Positions 33,528 through 47,800 of a DNA stretch of 64,000 nucleotides are shown piece after piece. Location: the NCBI GenBank assembly GCA_037501455.1, contig CM074860.1:52648501-52712500 (forward strand), in the 5' to 3' direction. Position numbers and translations under genes: made by a program. The DNA is from Lantana camara. Taxonomy: Eukaryota > Streptophyta > Magnoliopsida > Lamiales > Verbenaceae. Below the pieces are notes generated by a model, which was not told the origin of the DNA, searched no databases, and was given only the letters and a program-made list of their open reading frames with translations. Within the stretch, counting starts at the first letter, position 1. Every line of letters starts with the position of its first letter.

Positions 33528-34607
33528 ATACCTCGAAATAAATCCCGCCGTGACCGTTCTCCTGGACATAGGAGACATCATCATGATCATTCTTCCCATG
33601 CCCCTTCACCCCCTCTTGCTCAGCCACAAGATTTCATGAATGCAGTGGTCGGGTTAGTTGATCAGAGACTTCAAGAACGGGTTCCTCCAACACCACCAGC
33701 GCCATTAGCACCACAGGAGAACCCTATCTCCGCTATACTGCGTGAATTTCAGAATCAACAAGCTCCCAAGTTTTATAGGGGCGATGATATCCAGGCAGCG
33801 ATGTGGCTCAAGGAAGTAGAGAGAATTTGGCAGCTTATCCTGTGTGATACTCAGGAAAAAGCTCGTTGCACTCTTACCTTGATCCAGGGCGAGGCTTACT
33901 CATGGTGGGAGAGTACCCAAATTGTATTAGAGGCTGTCGGGGAAGCTATTACTTAGGAAGTATTCATTTGGGAATTCAAAATTAAGTTCGTTCCACCAGC
34001 TTCTTGCAGTCGCAGGTTGAGGGAATTTACTGGGTTGAAGCAAGAAGACAAATTTGTTGGCGAGTACATCGTAGAGTTTGAAAGACTGTCTCGTTACGCT
34101 CCCAATATAGCGAACGATGACTTCCACAAGGCAACACAATTCTTGCTGGGACTTAGGCCGGATATCCAGGATGCCTTGAAAGCTGCTAACAAAAGTACCT
34201 GGGCCAAGGCTACCACTAAAGCATTGAAAGTCGAGGATTCGGACAATGCGAGGAGGTCGGGAGTATTTCAACCGGATCCAGCTTCGGAATCTGAACAGGA
34301 CCCTGTTACTACGAAAAGGTCCAATACTGCTTCCATCTTATCCTCCCAAGAATGGTCGAAAAAGAAAAAGTCTCAAATTGATAGGTCAATTTCAAGGAAG
34401 GGTTCTGTTACGACATCACCATCACAATCAGGGAAGCCACTCTGTACTTATTGTGGATGGGACACACATACCTATGATGGATGTAGAAAGCGCTTGCAGT
34501 TATGTTTCCGTTGTGGAAGTTCTGAGCAGCAAATAGATAGGTGTCCGAAACGGAAAGAGCGGACCACCGGGGGTCAGAGCTCACTTAACAGGCAAGAACC
34601 ACGGTGA
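33528..34607 (+). pseudogene. gag: Z gag, copy 2
   Basis: The start codon is ATA, where copy 3 has ATG. TAG at 33954-33956 replaces the Trp of copies 1 and 3 within the segment after EAYSWWEST. Otherwise it reads in frame to the same end (SLNRQEPR). Both zinc knuckles keep their CX2CX4H core; the second reads CFRCGSSEQQIDRC, with Gln in place of the His. So this copy has three separate lesions compared with copy 1. Confidence 0.85.
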
Positions 34608-34985
34608 ACGGTACCTTCAAACATGCATATCACGAGCATCATGGATTTTATTATTAATATAATTTTGCTAGTTACAATGTGCTTCGATATAAAAGATAAA
34701 TAAATGTGATTGGTGTGACTATACTTGCTTCTTTTTGGATAAATGTTTCTATCATGGTTTTGGACTGCTACTTGGTGTATATTCGAAAGACGGGGTTCTC
34801 TCATTTCGTACCGAGAGACGGGGCTCTCTCATAACTTGTTCGAGAGATGGGGCTCTCTCATCCCTTGCCGAGAAACGGGGTTTTCTCATCTCTTGTTTAA
34901 GAGGCGGGGTTCTCTTATGGCTTGCGCATCATTTTAAAACTTGACAGTGGACCTGGGGACCAGGTCCTTTTAAGGGGGGGAGAGT
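34608..34985 (+). other. Z internal 2, 3' module with 5 hairpins (34785-34917) and purine tract
   Basis: Hairpin units at 34785-34802, 34813-34830, 34842-34859, 34870-34887 and 34898-34917. Unit 1 has GAAAGA against TCTCTC, one mismatch. The purine tract AAGGGGGGGAGAGT precedes LTR3. Confidence 0.8.
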
Positions 34986-37508
34986 TGTAACGCGCCGATT
35001 TTCAGTTATTAATATCTTATGTTTTAAAATAATTTTATAAATTATATTTTAAAATACTTTCATGAAAATTTTATGAATTAATTACTACATTGCCCCTAGT
35101 TAGATATTTCTTAAACTCTAGGGACTTAATTGTATAACATTTCAAGGACTTAATTGATCAATTCTCAAAACCTTATATCCTTCATTGCATAACTTGAATT
35201 CTTGGAGGGTTAATTGGCAAAATTGGATATTTCACACATTTCAAAAAGGGATGTTACGTTATATGCATCTCCAGGCTTCCCTTGCTCTCATTTTGATGAA
35301 AAATTTCCCAACCACATTTGTTTCTTCATCTCGATTCATACAAGAAAGAAAAGGGACGAGATTTTCATACTTTCATCAAGAATTTCCAAGAAATATTGCA
35401 AGAATTGGGAGTTGATCATCATCTTCATCCATTTTCTTCACTCCTTTCATTTCAAGGTTGGCTTTGCATGAATTCATGGTTCTTGATCATATTTGATTGA
35501 GCTAGGGTTAGAGAATTATATGCTAGATGAATTAATTGGAATTGGAAGCATGATTATGTGATCATAGCATGAATTATGGCATGATTTCCTCATGAATTTA
35601 TTGGAAATTTGAGCTTGGTTGATCAATAATAGCATGGGCATGAAGCTTGGATTTCTTGATGATATTTCATGTTTTGAGTGTTTAAGTATTATTTTATCAT
35701 CTTTTGAATATATGTGCATCATATTTCCAGAAAATCATAGCTTTGTTGATGAAACTTGGTAGATTTGATGCTTGGTTGTTGTTTCCCGTAGCCATGCTCT
35801 GTTCTTCTCTGTTTCTTTCCAGTTGCAGAACTGGGAACGGCCGTTCCCAGCCTCAAGGCTTTGTGGGAACGGGCGTTCCCACCTTTTCAAATAAAATAGG
35901 CGGCCGAGACTGGGAACGGCCGTTCCCCTTTTGGCCTACGTGCCGGAAGGGCCGTTCCCAACTTCAGCGTGTTTTCAAATAAGAAATCGTGGGCGTGTTT
36001 TGAAGGGCCAGGGGAACGGCCCTTCCCATTTACAAAGGGAATCCGGAACTGTCGTTCCCGTGCGTCTGACAGAACAAAATATTCTACATAAAATTACAAT
36101 TTTAGCCCCTCGATCCGACGACTTCTTTGACCCCGATTTGCTATTAAATGATCCAATATGTACTGAAACAAGGTGTTATCATGCCACATTGCATTTTCCT
36201 CGTCATCTCGTTGCATTTCCGTCGTTCGTCATATTTGGTCCATTTTAGGTCAGGTCTCACGTATACACGTCGTGTTTGCACAGATCCTCTTCTCGTGACG
36301 TGGACCAGGGGCCGTAGGCTGTGTCTCGACTTGCATTTTGTCGATAAAGGTGAGGTTTAGTTATTAATTATCTAGAACCATATAACCTTTACGTGGATTT
36401 CATCCAAATTACATATACCTATATCTTTATAATCGTTTTCCAAAAACAAGGGATTTAATAATTATCCGTGTATCGTGCTACAAGTCGTGTCCCTTGAGAG
36501 TAAATCGTGTTTCTTGAAACTAATCGTGTTCATGACAAGCAAGCCGTGTATCGTGTTATCATCATTGCACCGTGATCGTGTTTGGCGAATTATCGTGTAT
36601 CGTGTTTATGGGCCCGAGGGTGAGTGTTTGAGCCAACCAGGAAAGCATAGGGCTGACGGGTAACTCACACACCTCTCTCCCACCGTGGGGATGCCCCCTG
36701 AGTCTACCAGGAGGTTTGGTGGAGGAAGGAGTCCCATATGTGGGAGTCATGCTCCCGACGTGCAACGTGTTATCGTGGGTGGTTTCGGCCTTGCAAACCC
36801 ACCACTAATGGTGAAGGATGGATTTCATGTTATTGATCGTGTGCACTATAATGACTTGTATGATAACTTAATTAAAAGAGAAAGTATAATTATTGTTCAC
36901 TGTCGAGGTTGGTCGGATATCGTGCACGCCCCTCTCCAGGGCCACTGATAGATATTGTAAACCTGATTATCGTGTTAAACTTGATAGTTGTAATATCGGG
37001 CGAGTTCCATGTTATTTCGCACTTATATTATTTAATTACAAAACCTTACCCGAAATTATAACTTGCATGTTACTCGTCTTTATATATATTTATGCCCCTC
37101 ACTCGGTCTTCATAGACTGACGCCTCCACCTTTCAGGTTTTGTTCGTGGCGTGCTAGGCGGGAGTCGTGTTGTGTCGTTCATCTAACTGAGTCTGGTCTA
37201 GCATTACCTCTTATGTATTAGCGTATTGGAGTATTATATTAATAGTTTTGAGCACTTATATGTGAATGTTATTGGAAGATGATAATGTATTGATATGATG
37301 AGACAATATTATTATGCTTCCGCTTTCGAGTTTCATGTATTGGATCTACTTTCATTTGAGAGTCTAGTCCCGCCTAGCCAACTTGTTCTTTTAGTTGCAT
37401 TGTCACCCGTTCGCTGTGAGCTGGATTAATGTATGGATTTTCCATTTCATGGGTGGATCGGGCTCATATTGCGGGGGTGTGGCACCTCCACATGTAAGGG
37501 GTGCTACA
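34986..37508 (+). repeat. Z LTR3
   Basis: 2,523 bp, the only uninterrupted LTR between two Z units. No GAACG or other 5-bp duplication is seen at its edges, as expected if it is shared by the units either side. Contains palindromes at 35831-36060. Confidence 0.92.
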
Positions 37509-37515
37509 TCTAAGG

Positions 37516-37527
37516 TGGTATCAGAGC
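37516..37527 (+). promoter_or_regulatory. Z primer-binding site, internal 3
   Basis: TGGTATCAGAGC, seven bases inside LTR3. Confidence 0.9.
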
Positions 37528-37811
37528 CCGGTTTCAAAACCGAGGTTCTCGTGTCGTGACAAAGTCTAGGTCGAACGGCATAGGATTAATTGGCAATTTG
37601 TGAGTCTTGCATCTTACTTGGAACAACTTGAACTTACTTGAACTAATTAAATTACTTGATAAGTTGTGCCTTGCATTGATTTCTGCTATTAATTGTTAAT
37701 TAATTGATCTTGAACTATTTGAATTATGTGTTATACTTGCATCTTATGAATGTAATAATGTCAATTAGCATCTCTTAATCCAACATGCATATCTAGTGTT
37801 TCAGTTACAGG

Positions 37812-38107
37812 ATGCCTCGAAATAAATCCTGTCGTGACCGTTCTCCTGGACATAGGAGACATCATCATGATCATTCTTCCCATGCCCCTTCACCCCCTCC
37901 TGCTCAGCCACAAGATTTCATGAATGCAGTGGTCGGGTTAGTTGATCAGACACTTCAAGAACGGGTTCCTTCAGCACCACCAACGCTATTAGCACCACAG
38001 GAGAACCCTATCTCCGCTATACTGCGGGAATTTCAGAATCAACAACCTCCCAAATTTTATAGGGGCGAAGATATCTAGGCAGAGATGTGGCTCAAGGAAG
38101 TAGAGAG
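37812..38107 (+). pseudogene. gag: Z gag, copy 3, N-terminal part (cut by Y)
   Basis: The best preserved start of the three copies: MPRNKSCRDRSPGHRRHHHDH, a basic His/Arg-rich head like that of A, then QPQDFMNAVVGLVDQ. TAG at 38076-38078 replaces CAG of copies 1 and 2. Y is inserted inside the codon for Arg in the ERIW segment. Removing Y and one target copy restores the frame into 48322. Confidence 0.88.
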
Positions 38108-39078
38108 TGTAACGCCCCAATTTTTAATTAGTTCAGGTACACGCGCCACGCGTGTGAGTTTTGAGATTTAGTATTCATTTAATTCCTTTTTGTAATTTAA
38201 TTGCGCGGTTCAATTCTTTAACTTGAATTCTTGTGATTATAGGATTTTCAATTTCTTCTTCCGTGAATTTTATTACGTGAATTATATGTTTAATTTTCTC
38301 GAACATGTTTAAGTGTTTAACTTTACATAATTGCAAGAATTCATGTTCATCCGTCCTTAATTGAAACTTTATAAAATTCTTGGTCTTAATTGTTAAATTG
38401 ACAAGGACTTTTTGGCAATGTTCATGAAACTTGGAAGCTAATTGCATTCATTTAAATTCCTTGAGCACTTGATGGCAATTTCTCTCTTTTCTCCTCTTAT
38501 TTTCATGATATAAACCTATACATATACATATATATATTTTACTCTTCATTTCATATTCAAAACTCAAGCAAGAATCACTCCCTTTCTCTCTTCCTTCCCT
38601 CTCGATCCAACCAAGCAAGGAGGTGCCAAGAATTCATCCACTTTCTTTAAGATTTAGGAACTCCAAGACTATCTTTTCTTCCTCCCCTTCATCTCCTTTC
38701 TTCTCCAAGGTAAGATCATGCATATCTTGTGATGAATTCATAGAGCTTTGCTAGGGTTTTATGATTCTTGAATTCCATGACTTAAATTGAAGTATATATG
38801 TTGGTTGTGAGTTAGTTTCATGCATATTTAACTTGAGTTCAAGAAATATGGAGCATATATGATCATGGTACTCTTTTGGGTTTATTGGATGAGTTTTGGA
38901 TGATCTAAGCTTATTTCCTTGGATTAAATGGTACTTAATTGATATATATGATCAAATACATGTTATATGTTAGTTTGTAGTTGATTTCTAGCATTGGTTT
39001 GGTGTGAAAGTGGTTTGGGAGCTAAATATCGAGTTTTGCCCTGTTTTCCCGAAGCCTTTCGTGACTGCTGGAATTGGG

Positions 39079-39205
39079 GGTCGCGCCCACGACCATTTCG
39101 TCACCATTTTTGGTCGCGGCCGCGACCAACAATTCGAGACTTGGCTAATTTTCAGTCGAGGCCGCGACTGATTTTCAGTGCAATTTTGTCACGGCCGCGA
39201 CTCCC
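39079..39205. repeat. Palindrome cluster GGTCGCGGCCGCGACC (Y 5' LTR)
   Basis: The best box is the perfect 20-bp TTGGTCGCGGCCGCGACCAA (39110-39129). The next, CAGTCGAGGCCGCGACTG, has one mismatch; its 3' LTR copy (45909-45928) is perfect over 20 bp. Two weaker boxes flank them. Same distance from the LTR start as the clusters in A and Z. Confidence 0.8.
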
Positions 39206-40207
39206 TCGTCCGAACTCGGAATGACCTGATTTTTGAACCCACGGAAACCTCTTGAAGTTTAGAATATTCTCCAATTGGAATCGCTTCAATGTCTTCTCCC
39301 ATTTCTGAGATATTATCAATTCTTTTTGGTGTCGCTACTTTTCCGATAATCTGCGGTCATCCAACTTTGGCTCTTCGCCATTTCTACATCGTTTTGAACC
39401 ATGATACGAGCCATATATGACCGCAAAGGTATTTGAGTCTAGTTTCATACCCAACAAGCAAAACTTAATTCCAATTCCTACAACTCAAGATATTTCCATT
39501 TTCCTACAGCTTGTTCATTCCCGAATTTTGTCAACTTTTGCTAAATCTTACCAAAACTCCTCTTCTTACATTCCTTTCACCCTCTTAGCTCCCATATGTG
39601 AACTATATGACTTGTATGCTTGATTAATTGAGGATATATGATATAATTTGATATGATTATGGATTTTATGCTATCAATTTAATGTGTGAACGTTTAAGTG
39701 CTTTAATATGATCTCCTTTGCAATTATTGTTTCCTTTATGAAGTTAATAGATTCCTTTCACCTTAAAATGATTCTCAAATATGGTTAACATGTATTATAA
39801 AGTCTTCTGAATATGTTGTATTATGGAAATGACTTTTGCTATGAAAAATTGATAAGGACATGAGTTATGCGTACATGATTGCAATTCTTAATCGCATTCC
39901 CTATGTGTTTAATAACTTCTAACTAATTTATATGCATTGTTAATATGTATTGTCTTGTATTATTAATTGAATGATTCATCATGTATGCACCACTCCATAA
40001 CATTTTAGGATTTATTCTCAATCATATCATCTCATAACATATCATACCACTTCATGAGGATTGCCGTGCGTCTATGTGGTTTCATATTGAGTCAATTCTC
40101 ACAAGTACAGATTATTCCTTCTCTTGTACAGTTTGTTTCCAGGGCGGAGACTTCCAGATTGAATAGGCACCCGTTTTGCTCTTGTTTCTTGTCTCGTGGT
40201 ATTCCAG

Positions 40208-41098
40208 GTGAGGGTGTTTTCGTTCTAGTTATATATCAATCCCTACAACCCTTATATGATAAGTTTTGGGCCAAAACCTTATATATATATATATACATAT
40301 ACCATTTTCATAGTGGAGTCATCGAGTAAATTATTGATCGAGTAAATCCCTTTTCAAATGGATAATGATGGATATGTTATGTTTCTCATGGATCAAATGT
40401 TTTGGCGAGAAAAGAAAGAAAGAATGATTGATTGCACTGATTGGGGCCCAGGGGCTTGGTGTGAGTGGGGACCCGAGGAGGCAAGGGCTGACGGTAAACC
40501 CTCACACTAGTCCCACTATTGAACGGCGGTACCAGACCTCGTCAGGAGATTGGCGGGGAAACGGAGATGAGTGCCATCTGGGGAGTCATGTTCCCCTTTT
40601 GGTCAATGATTGGGTGGTCGGGCCTTGCAAACCCACCACCAACCTGGAGGAAGAAGGTTGGAACTTATTTATGATTGAATATGATTGATTATGATTGATT
40701 ATTGATTGATAGGCACTGTGCGGGAAGGCCGGGAAACGGATTACCCAAACGAATATGTTTAGGACATGATATGTGATCTGTGTGTATTATGATATATTGC
40801 ATGATCACCTATTTAATGTATTAATGATATTTGTCGTACATAGTCGGAGTTTGGTTGGAGATTGTGCACGCTCACTCGTCGAGCCTTATTGATTGAGTAT
40901 GATTTATGAAATTAATGAATTTAATATGAATGGTAAAGTCTGAGCATTTCTTAGTCATTCTTTTGCCATTTTTGGGAACTAACTTTAAATAAAACCTTGC
41001 TCGGGATTTATGACTTGCGTGTGCAAGTTTCTATATGATATGTATCGCTCCTGCTCACTCAGTCTTCTAGAGACTGACCCCTCTTTCCCACCTTTCAG
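40208..41098 (+). other. Candidate LTR intron, element Y
   Basis: Donor CCAG|GTGAGG at 40208, CTGAC at 41074-41078, pyrimidine run, acceptor CACCTTTCAG ending 41098 (a second, TTGCAG, ends 41108); 891 nt. Confidence 0.42.
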
Positions 41099-41556
41099 TT
41101 GCTTGCAGGTTTAGCTAGGTGGAAGTCAAGTTTTAATCTCTTGTCGAGTCACTTGTACACTCGAGTCACAGTTTACATTCTTCTATAATTTAATTGTATT
41201 TCCGTTATATATTGGGCCTGTGTGCCAATTATGATTATTGTTGGCTATTGAATTCGGGACAGGTTGCATGCCTAGTTGAACCCGTTGTTAGGATGCTTGG
41301 TGGATTTAAATTATGTATTGGAATTGGTGGGCGTGTAACCATGGTTGAAAATTATGAATTATATGTTATTGCTTCCACTTTACATTCTAGATATTCTTGA
41401 TTTATTTGGTACAGGGTTAGATTCCGCCTAGCTAGGATATCTTTTATTTTGGTCTCCCGTTCGCTATGAGTCCGGTTCATGCTTGGATTATCCATTTCAC
41501 GTGTGGACTAGGCTTGTAGTGCGGGGGATGTGGCACCTATCGTCCCGGGTGCTACA

Positions 41557-44500
41557 TCCTTAAGTGGTATCAGAGCCCCAAGTTGCAAAACCGAGGTTCC
41601 TTGTGTCGTGTCATGTCAAGTATAGGTCGAACGGCTTAGGAACAATGTGTCAACGTGTGCACCGCATTGATCACGAGCATTATTATTGAAATTTGACATG
41701 GAAGAAACATTATTAAATGTGTTTAAGTTAAATTTGGTTAATTTACGTGTTGCATTTTGCATTAATGCGTGCTTTTGATGCTAATTATGTGCCATATACA
41801 TTTACTAACCGGCAGGCATTATATATTTGAAGAAGAGCCTATGAATTTAAAAAGGCTTTGGGTTATTTGATGATTTTTACGACTGGGGCATAGGTTGAGA
41901 GTTCGAGTTCAAGAAGGAATTAAATTTTGGGTGAAAATTTGGAGTGGAGGAGCTTAATTATGGAAAAAGGAAAACTTACAATTTTCAAATAAGAAGTAAG
42001 TTGGAGAAAAGAAACATGTCGAGATACTTCGGGTTTTGGAACGAGACTAGTGTTTTTTGGAAGAAAACTAGAAATCGTTCCACTTTCGAAATTTCAAAAA
42101 GGACGCCCAAGATATTTTCCTCAACTACTATATTCATTAAATTTGGCTCGGGATGGAGAAATTTTGCAGAGTTGTAAAGTTGTTCGACTGTGGAAAATCT
42201 TCAAGGTTAGAGCGAGGCGAATCGGCAAAGCAGAACTTCTGAATAAATCAAGTTTCAGAAGCCGAGTTCGAGAAGAAGCTAGATTTGAGAAGAGTTAAAG
42301 AAAATCAAACCAAAATGGTGAATGCAAAACTATGGGAGAATGCTAACGGTTTTATCTTCGGCCGGATAGGAGTTTAACATCCAGATCCAAGATGAATTGT
42401 CGTATTGTGAGGTTGAATTGGAAGATATGGAATAGAAAATGGAAACGATCAAGAAAGGCAAAGAGCTTTTAGAGGAAATGGTGAAGTCAAGTTTAAGCAA
42501 GTGGAGGATGAGTTCATTACACCAATTTGAACTCATAAAAATAAGTCAAGAAAACGTTGATCAAGGTCATAATCAAGGTGAAGATTCGGACAATTTTTGG
42601 AAATCGATACTTGGGAATAATCCGAGACACCGATTCTACGGTTGTAGAAGACTTTGGTTTAAAGAAATTGCAATCTCGGGCTATGGAGACACATAAATTG
42701 ATACAAGGAAAACTTATGAAGATTTTGAATACTGGGGGAAAAACGAGAGATTATCAACAAGTTCAAACCAAATCCGTAATTAAGGACATGAAGAACAAGT
42801 TCCCGGGTGAAAGCTTACCACTACGGTGACAGGTGTATTGCATTCATGGCACGTGCATCATATGTTATATTAAATTATTTAATCTCATTTATTTATACGT
42901 GTACATGCATTTCTACTTGATAATTGCTCCAATACGTAGCATCTTTAATTGATATAAGTGTTTCAACATGTTGTATCTTTAATTGGTGGCATGGGTGATA
43001 TGCGCATCGACATCTTAACCCCACACGCATTTTAGGTGCTTTATTGATAGGAACTCTCCCCACTTTACGTATCAAGCATTACTCCAACCAAGACACAATT
43101 AAATCATGATAAGGAAAGGAAAATAATTGGATTGCAAAGTGTGGATAAAAAGGGAAAGAACAATTAAGAAGTCGAGAGAAGTAGCCGGGAATTGGAATGG
43201 AAGGAATGGGTCACTATTCCTACCAGTCGCTTCAAAGTAAACGTGAGGAAAAATTACGAACAGTTCATGAGATTGAAAACGTTTATATCGAGGAAGCTAA
43301 ACTGAAGAGGTCGAGAATCTTTGATTTGAGAGGCGGTAGAACAAGTTCAAGGAGTTAGAATTGAAATTCTTAAGGGGGAGAGCCGACACGGGAGAGGATT
43401 TCAATCCACGGTTATGCTCGAACAAGTCACATTAAAAGGATCAACGAAAATGCAAGAATCAGCAAATAACGAAATCCTACAAAGCAATGCCTTGAGATGA
43501 CTTGAGAGATTTTAACACCCGATGGACCTCGGGACCAAGGTGAGATAAAACTTTGGGAATAATATGGAAGGGACACTCCTTCAATAAATGTAGAGATGCA
43601 TCCAAAGAGTAATTGGGAATCAATAGCAAGAAAGGGAAAAAGGTTGATTGATAATAGTTTAGAGTGCAAAGGCAACACCATTAGTATTCTTACTACAAGA
43701 CATGCTCGAACTCAAATCTCTAAGATCGGAAGGATTGTATATATCTCGTGCATACCTTCAAGATGATAGGACCGTATAGGAATTTCAAGAATTGATAAGA
43801 AGGATAATGGGCAAAGAGGCCCGATCGAATCATTATATTCCATGATAGACGAAGTTAGAATCAACTCAAGTGCCGAAATAAGAGTTAATTTGGAAGAGGA
43901 ATACTTAGAAGGAAAACACACAACATGAAAGATGGGTTATCATATCGTCTGGCGTTTTTCCATGATTAACCAGGGAAGTTATTAGGATTGGAGAATGGAA
44001 ATTGAGTTACTAAAGATTAGCTCAAGTATTCAAGTTGGAGGTTAGAACTTAAGCATTTAAAGGCTACCTTGAACAACTAAGAAGGTCGAATACTAATCGA
44101 GGTGGACAACGAGCTAATTGGGTTAAGATCAAGTGCACACTAAAAATTAGAGCTTCGGACTATGGTGTTTAGAGAAGATAGGAGAAAAGATTATGTGATG
44201 AAGATCGGGTGGTTATTTAAGTATTGAATACATCGGAGATTGCAAGGCCTGACGCTATGGAAGGAATCAAGTGTTAAATCGGATCATTACAATATAAGAT
44301 TCTTGAGCATCGGTGAACGGTACATCTAGCATCCATGGCATATGCATACATGTAACTTTAGTTTGGATAATTTTATGATGCTATGTGCTTGGATTATTTA
44401 TTGTATTGACCGTTTTTGTATGATTGATTCTCGATGTATTTAATAACTCCTACTTGTTTCTGGTGTGTTTGTGGTATAATTGTTTATTTAATTGTTGTTT

Positions 44501-44864
44501 TGAGAGTTGTGAGTTTCTCTTTCCTTGTCTATTTGAGAGACGGGGTGCTCTCACTAGTTGTTGTTTGAGAGACGGGGTTCTCTCGTTGTTGCTTGTGAGA
44601 GACAGGGTTCTCTCCATGTTGTTCGAAAGACGGGGTTCTTTCGTTGCCTGCTACCTGCTTAGATTTTCGAGTGCTTAGGCTTTGGTGAGATGAGGGTCGT
44701 GACTTATCAGCGTTTGAAGACCCCTTGTTGCTCGAAGATCTTTTCCGAACTAATCCTTGACGGGGAGTTGCTAACCCGCGTGGGATGAACACGGGAGAGT
44801 TGCTTATGAGTCCAGAACTCGAGGCAGTGGACCTGGGGACCAGGTCCTCGTAATGGGGAGAGAT
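41557..44864 (+). other. Y internal region, non-coding
   Basis: The primer site TGGTATCAGAGC is at 41565-41576. From about 41820 to 44300 the plus strand is purine-rich, with only short frames (longest about 90 codons) and no recognisable Gag, protease, RT or integrase motif. It may be an old, scrambled coding region or structural RNA. A GAACGGTAC box at about 44314 leads into the same 3' module as Z. The hairpin array is at 44535-44643, and TAATGGGGAGAGAT forms the purine tract at 44851-44864. Confidence 0.75.
44535..44643 (+). repeat. Hairpin array, 4 units (Y)
   Basis: Units at 44535-44552, 44567-44584, 44597-44614 and 44624-44643. The first three use GAGAGA/TCTCTC. The last is CGAAAGA/TCTTTCG, with a matched change in both arms. 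Loops are CGGGGT or CAGGGT. Confidence 0.85.
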
Positions 44865-47800
44865 TGTAACGCCCCAATTTTTCATTAGTTCAGGTACGCG
44901 CGCCACGCGTGTGAGTTTTGAGATTTAGTATTTATTTAATTCCTTTTTGTAATTTAATTGCACGGTTCAATTCTTTAATTCGAATTCTTGTGATTATAGG
45001 ATTTTCAATTTCTTCTTCTGTGAATTTTATTACGTGAATGATATGTTTAATTTTCTCGAACATGTTTAAGTGTTTAACTTTACATAATTGCAAGAATTCA
45101 TGTTCATCCGTCCTTAATTGAAACTTTATAAAATTCTTGGTCTTAATTGTTAAATTGACAAGGACTTTTTGGTAATATTCATGAAACTTGGAAGCTAATT
45201 GCATTCATTTAAATTCCTTGAGCACTTGATGGCAATTTCTCTCTTTTCTCCTCTTATTTTCATGATATAAACCTATACATATACATATACATATTTTACT
45301 CTTCATTTCATATTCAAAACTCAAGCAAGAATCACTCCATTTCTCTCTTCCTTCCCTCTCGATCCAACCAAGCAAGGAGGAGCCAAGAATTCATCCACTT
45401 TCTTTAAGATTTTAGAACTCCAAGACTATCTTTTCTTCTTCCCCTTCATCTCCTTTCTTCTCCAAGGTAAGATCATGCATATCTTGTGATGAATTCATAG
45501 AGCTTTGCTAGGGTTTTATGATTCTTGAATTCCATGACTTAAATTGAAGTATATATGTTGATTGTGAGTTAGTTTCATGCATATTTAACTTGAGTTCAAG
45601 AAATATGGAGCATATATGATAATGGTACTCTTTTGGGTTTATTGGATGAGTTTTGGATGATCTAAGCTTATTTCCTTGGATTAAATGGTACTTAATTGAT
45701 ATATATGATCAAATACATGTTATATGTTAGTTTGTAGTTGATTTCTAGCATTGGTTTGGTGTGAAAGTGGTTAGGGAGCTAAATATCGAGTTTTGCCCTA
45801 TTTTCCCGAAGCCTTTCGTGACTGCTGGAATTGGGGGTCGCGCACGCGACCATTTCGTCACCATTTTTGGTCGCGGCCGCGACCAACAATTCGAGACTTG
45901 GCCAATTTTCAGTCGCGGCCGCGACTGATTTTCAGAACAATTTTGTCACGGCCGCGAATCCCTCGTCCGAACTCGGAATGACCTGATTTTTGAACCCACG
46001 GAAACCTCTTGAAGTGTAGAATATTCTCCAATTTGAATCACTTCAATATCTTCTCCCATTTGTGAGGTATTATCAATTCTTTTTGGTGTCGCTACTTTTC
46101 CGCTAATCTGCGCTCATCCAACTTTGGACCTTCGTCATTTCGACATCGTTTTGAACCATAATACGAGCCATATATCACCGGAAAGGTATTTGAGTCTAGT
46201 TTCATACCCAACAAGCAAAACTTAATTCCAATTCCTACAACTCAAGATATTTCCATTTTCCTACAGCTTGTTCATTCCCGAATTTTGTCAACTTTTGCTA
46301 AATCTTACCAAAACTCCTCTTCTTACATTCCTTTCACCCTCTTAGCTCCCATATGTGAACTATATGACTTGTATGCTTGATTAATTGAGGATATATGATA
46401 TAATTTGATATGATTATGGATTTTATGCTATTAATTTAATGTGTGAACGTTTAAGTGCTTTAATATGATCTCCTTTGCAATTATTGTTTCCTTTATGAAG
46501 TTAATAGATTCCTTTCACCTTAAAATGATTCTTAAATATGGTTAACATGTATTATAAAGTCTTATGAATGTGTTGTATTATGGAAATGACTTTTGCTATG
46601 AAAAATTGATAAGGACATGAGTTATGCGTACATGATTGCAATTCTTAATCGCATTCCCTATGTGTTTAATAACTTCTAATTGATTTATATGCATTGTTAA
46701 TATGTATTGTCTTGTATTATGAATAGAATGATTGATCATGTATGCACCACTCCATAACATTTTAGGATTTATTCTCTATCATATCATCTCATAACATATC
46801 ATACCACTTCATGAGGATTGCCGTGCGTCTATGAGGTTTCATATTGAGTCAATTCTCACAAGTACACATTATTCCTTCTCTTGTACAGTTTGTTTCCAGG
46901 GCAGAGACTTCCAGATTGAATAGGCACCCGTTTTGCTCTTGTTTATTATCTCGTGGTATTCCAGGTGAGGGTGTTTTCGTTCTAGTTACATATCGATCCC
47001 TACAACCCTTATGTTATAAGTTTTGGGCCAAAACCTTATATATATATATATACATATACCATTTTCAAAGTGGAGTCATCGAGTAAATTATTGATCGAGT
47101 AAATCCCTTTTTAAATGGATAATGATGGATATGTTATGTTTCTCATGGATCAAATGTTTTGGCGAGAAAAGAAAGAAAGAATGATTGATTGCACTGATTG
47201 GGGCCCAGGGCCTTGGTGTGAGTGGGGACCCGAGGAGGCAAGGGCTGACGGTAAACCCTCACACTAGTCCCAGTATTGAACGGCGGTACCGGACCTCGTC
47301 AGGAGATTGGCGGAGAAAGGGAGCTGAGTGCCATCTGGGGAGTCATGTTCCCCTTTTGGTCAATGATTGGGTGGTCGGGCCTTGCAAACCCACCACCAAC
47401 TTGGAGGAAGAAGGTTGGAACTTATTTATGATTGAATATGATTGATTATGATTGATTATTGATTGATAGGCACTGTGCGGGAAGGCCGGGAAACGGATTG
47501 CCCAAACGAATATGTTTAGGACATGATATGTGATCTGTGTGTATTATGATATATTGCATGATCACCTATTTAATGTATTAATGATATTTATCGTACACGG
47601 TCGGAGTTTGGTTGGAGATTGTGCACGCTCACTCGCCGAGCCTTATTGATTGAGTATGATTTATGAACTTAATGAATTTAATATGAATAGTCGTAAAGTC
47701 TGAGCATTGCTTAGTCATTCTTTTGCCCTTTTTGGGAACTAACTTTAAATATAACCTTGCTCGGGATTTATGACTTGCATGTGCATGTTTCTATATGATA

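Larger units (their letters stand above)
38108..41556 (+). repeat. Y 5' LTR
   Basis: 3,449 bp. It holds a TATA-like GATATAAACC (38507-38516), a strong donor-like CAAG|GTAAG at 38710, palindromes (39079-39205), intron-like signals (40208-41098) and hairpins at 40580-40640. Confidence 0.93.

Noticed and set aside
41944..42829. Short frames in the Y internal region as possible genes
   Set aside because: All are under 91 codons, overlap in different frames and show no recognisable domain.
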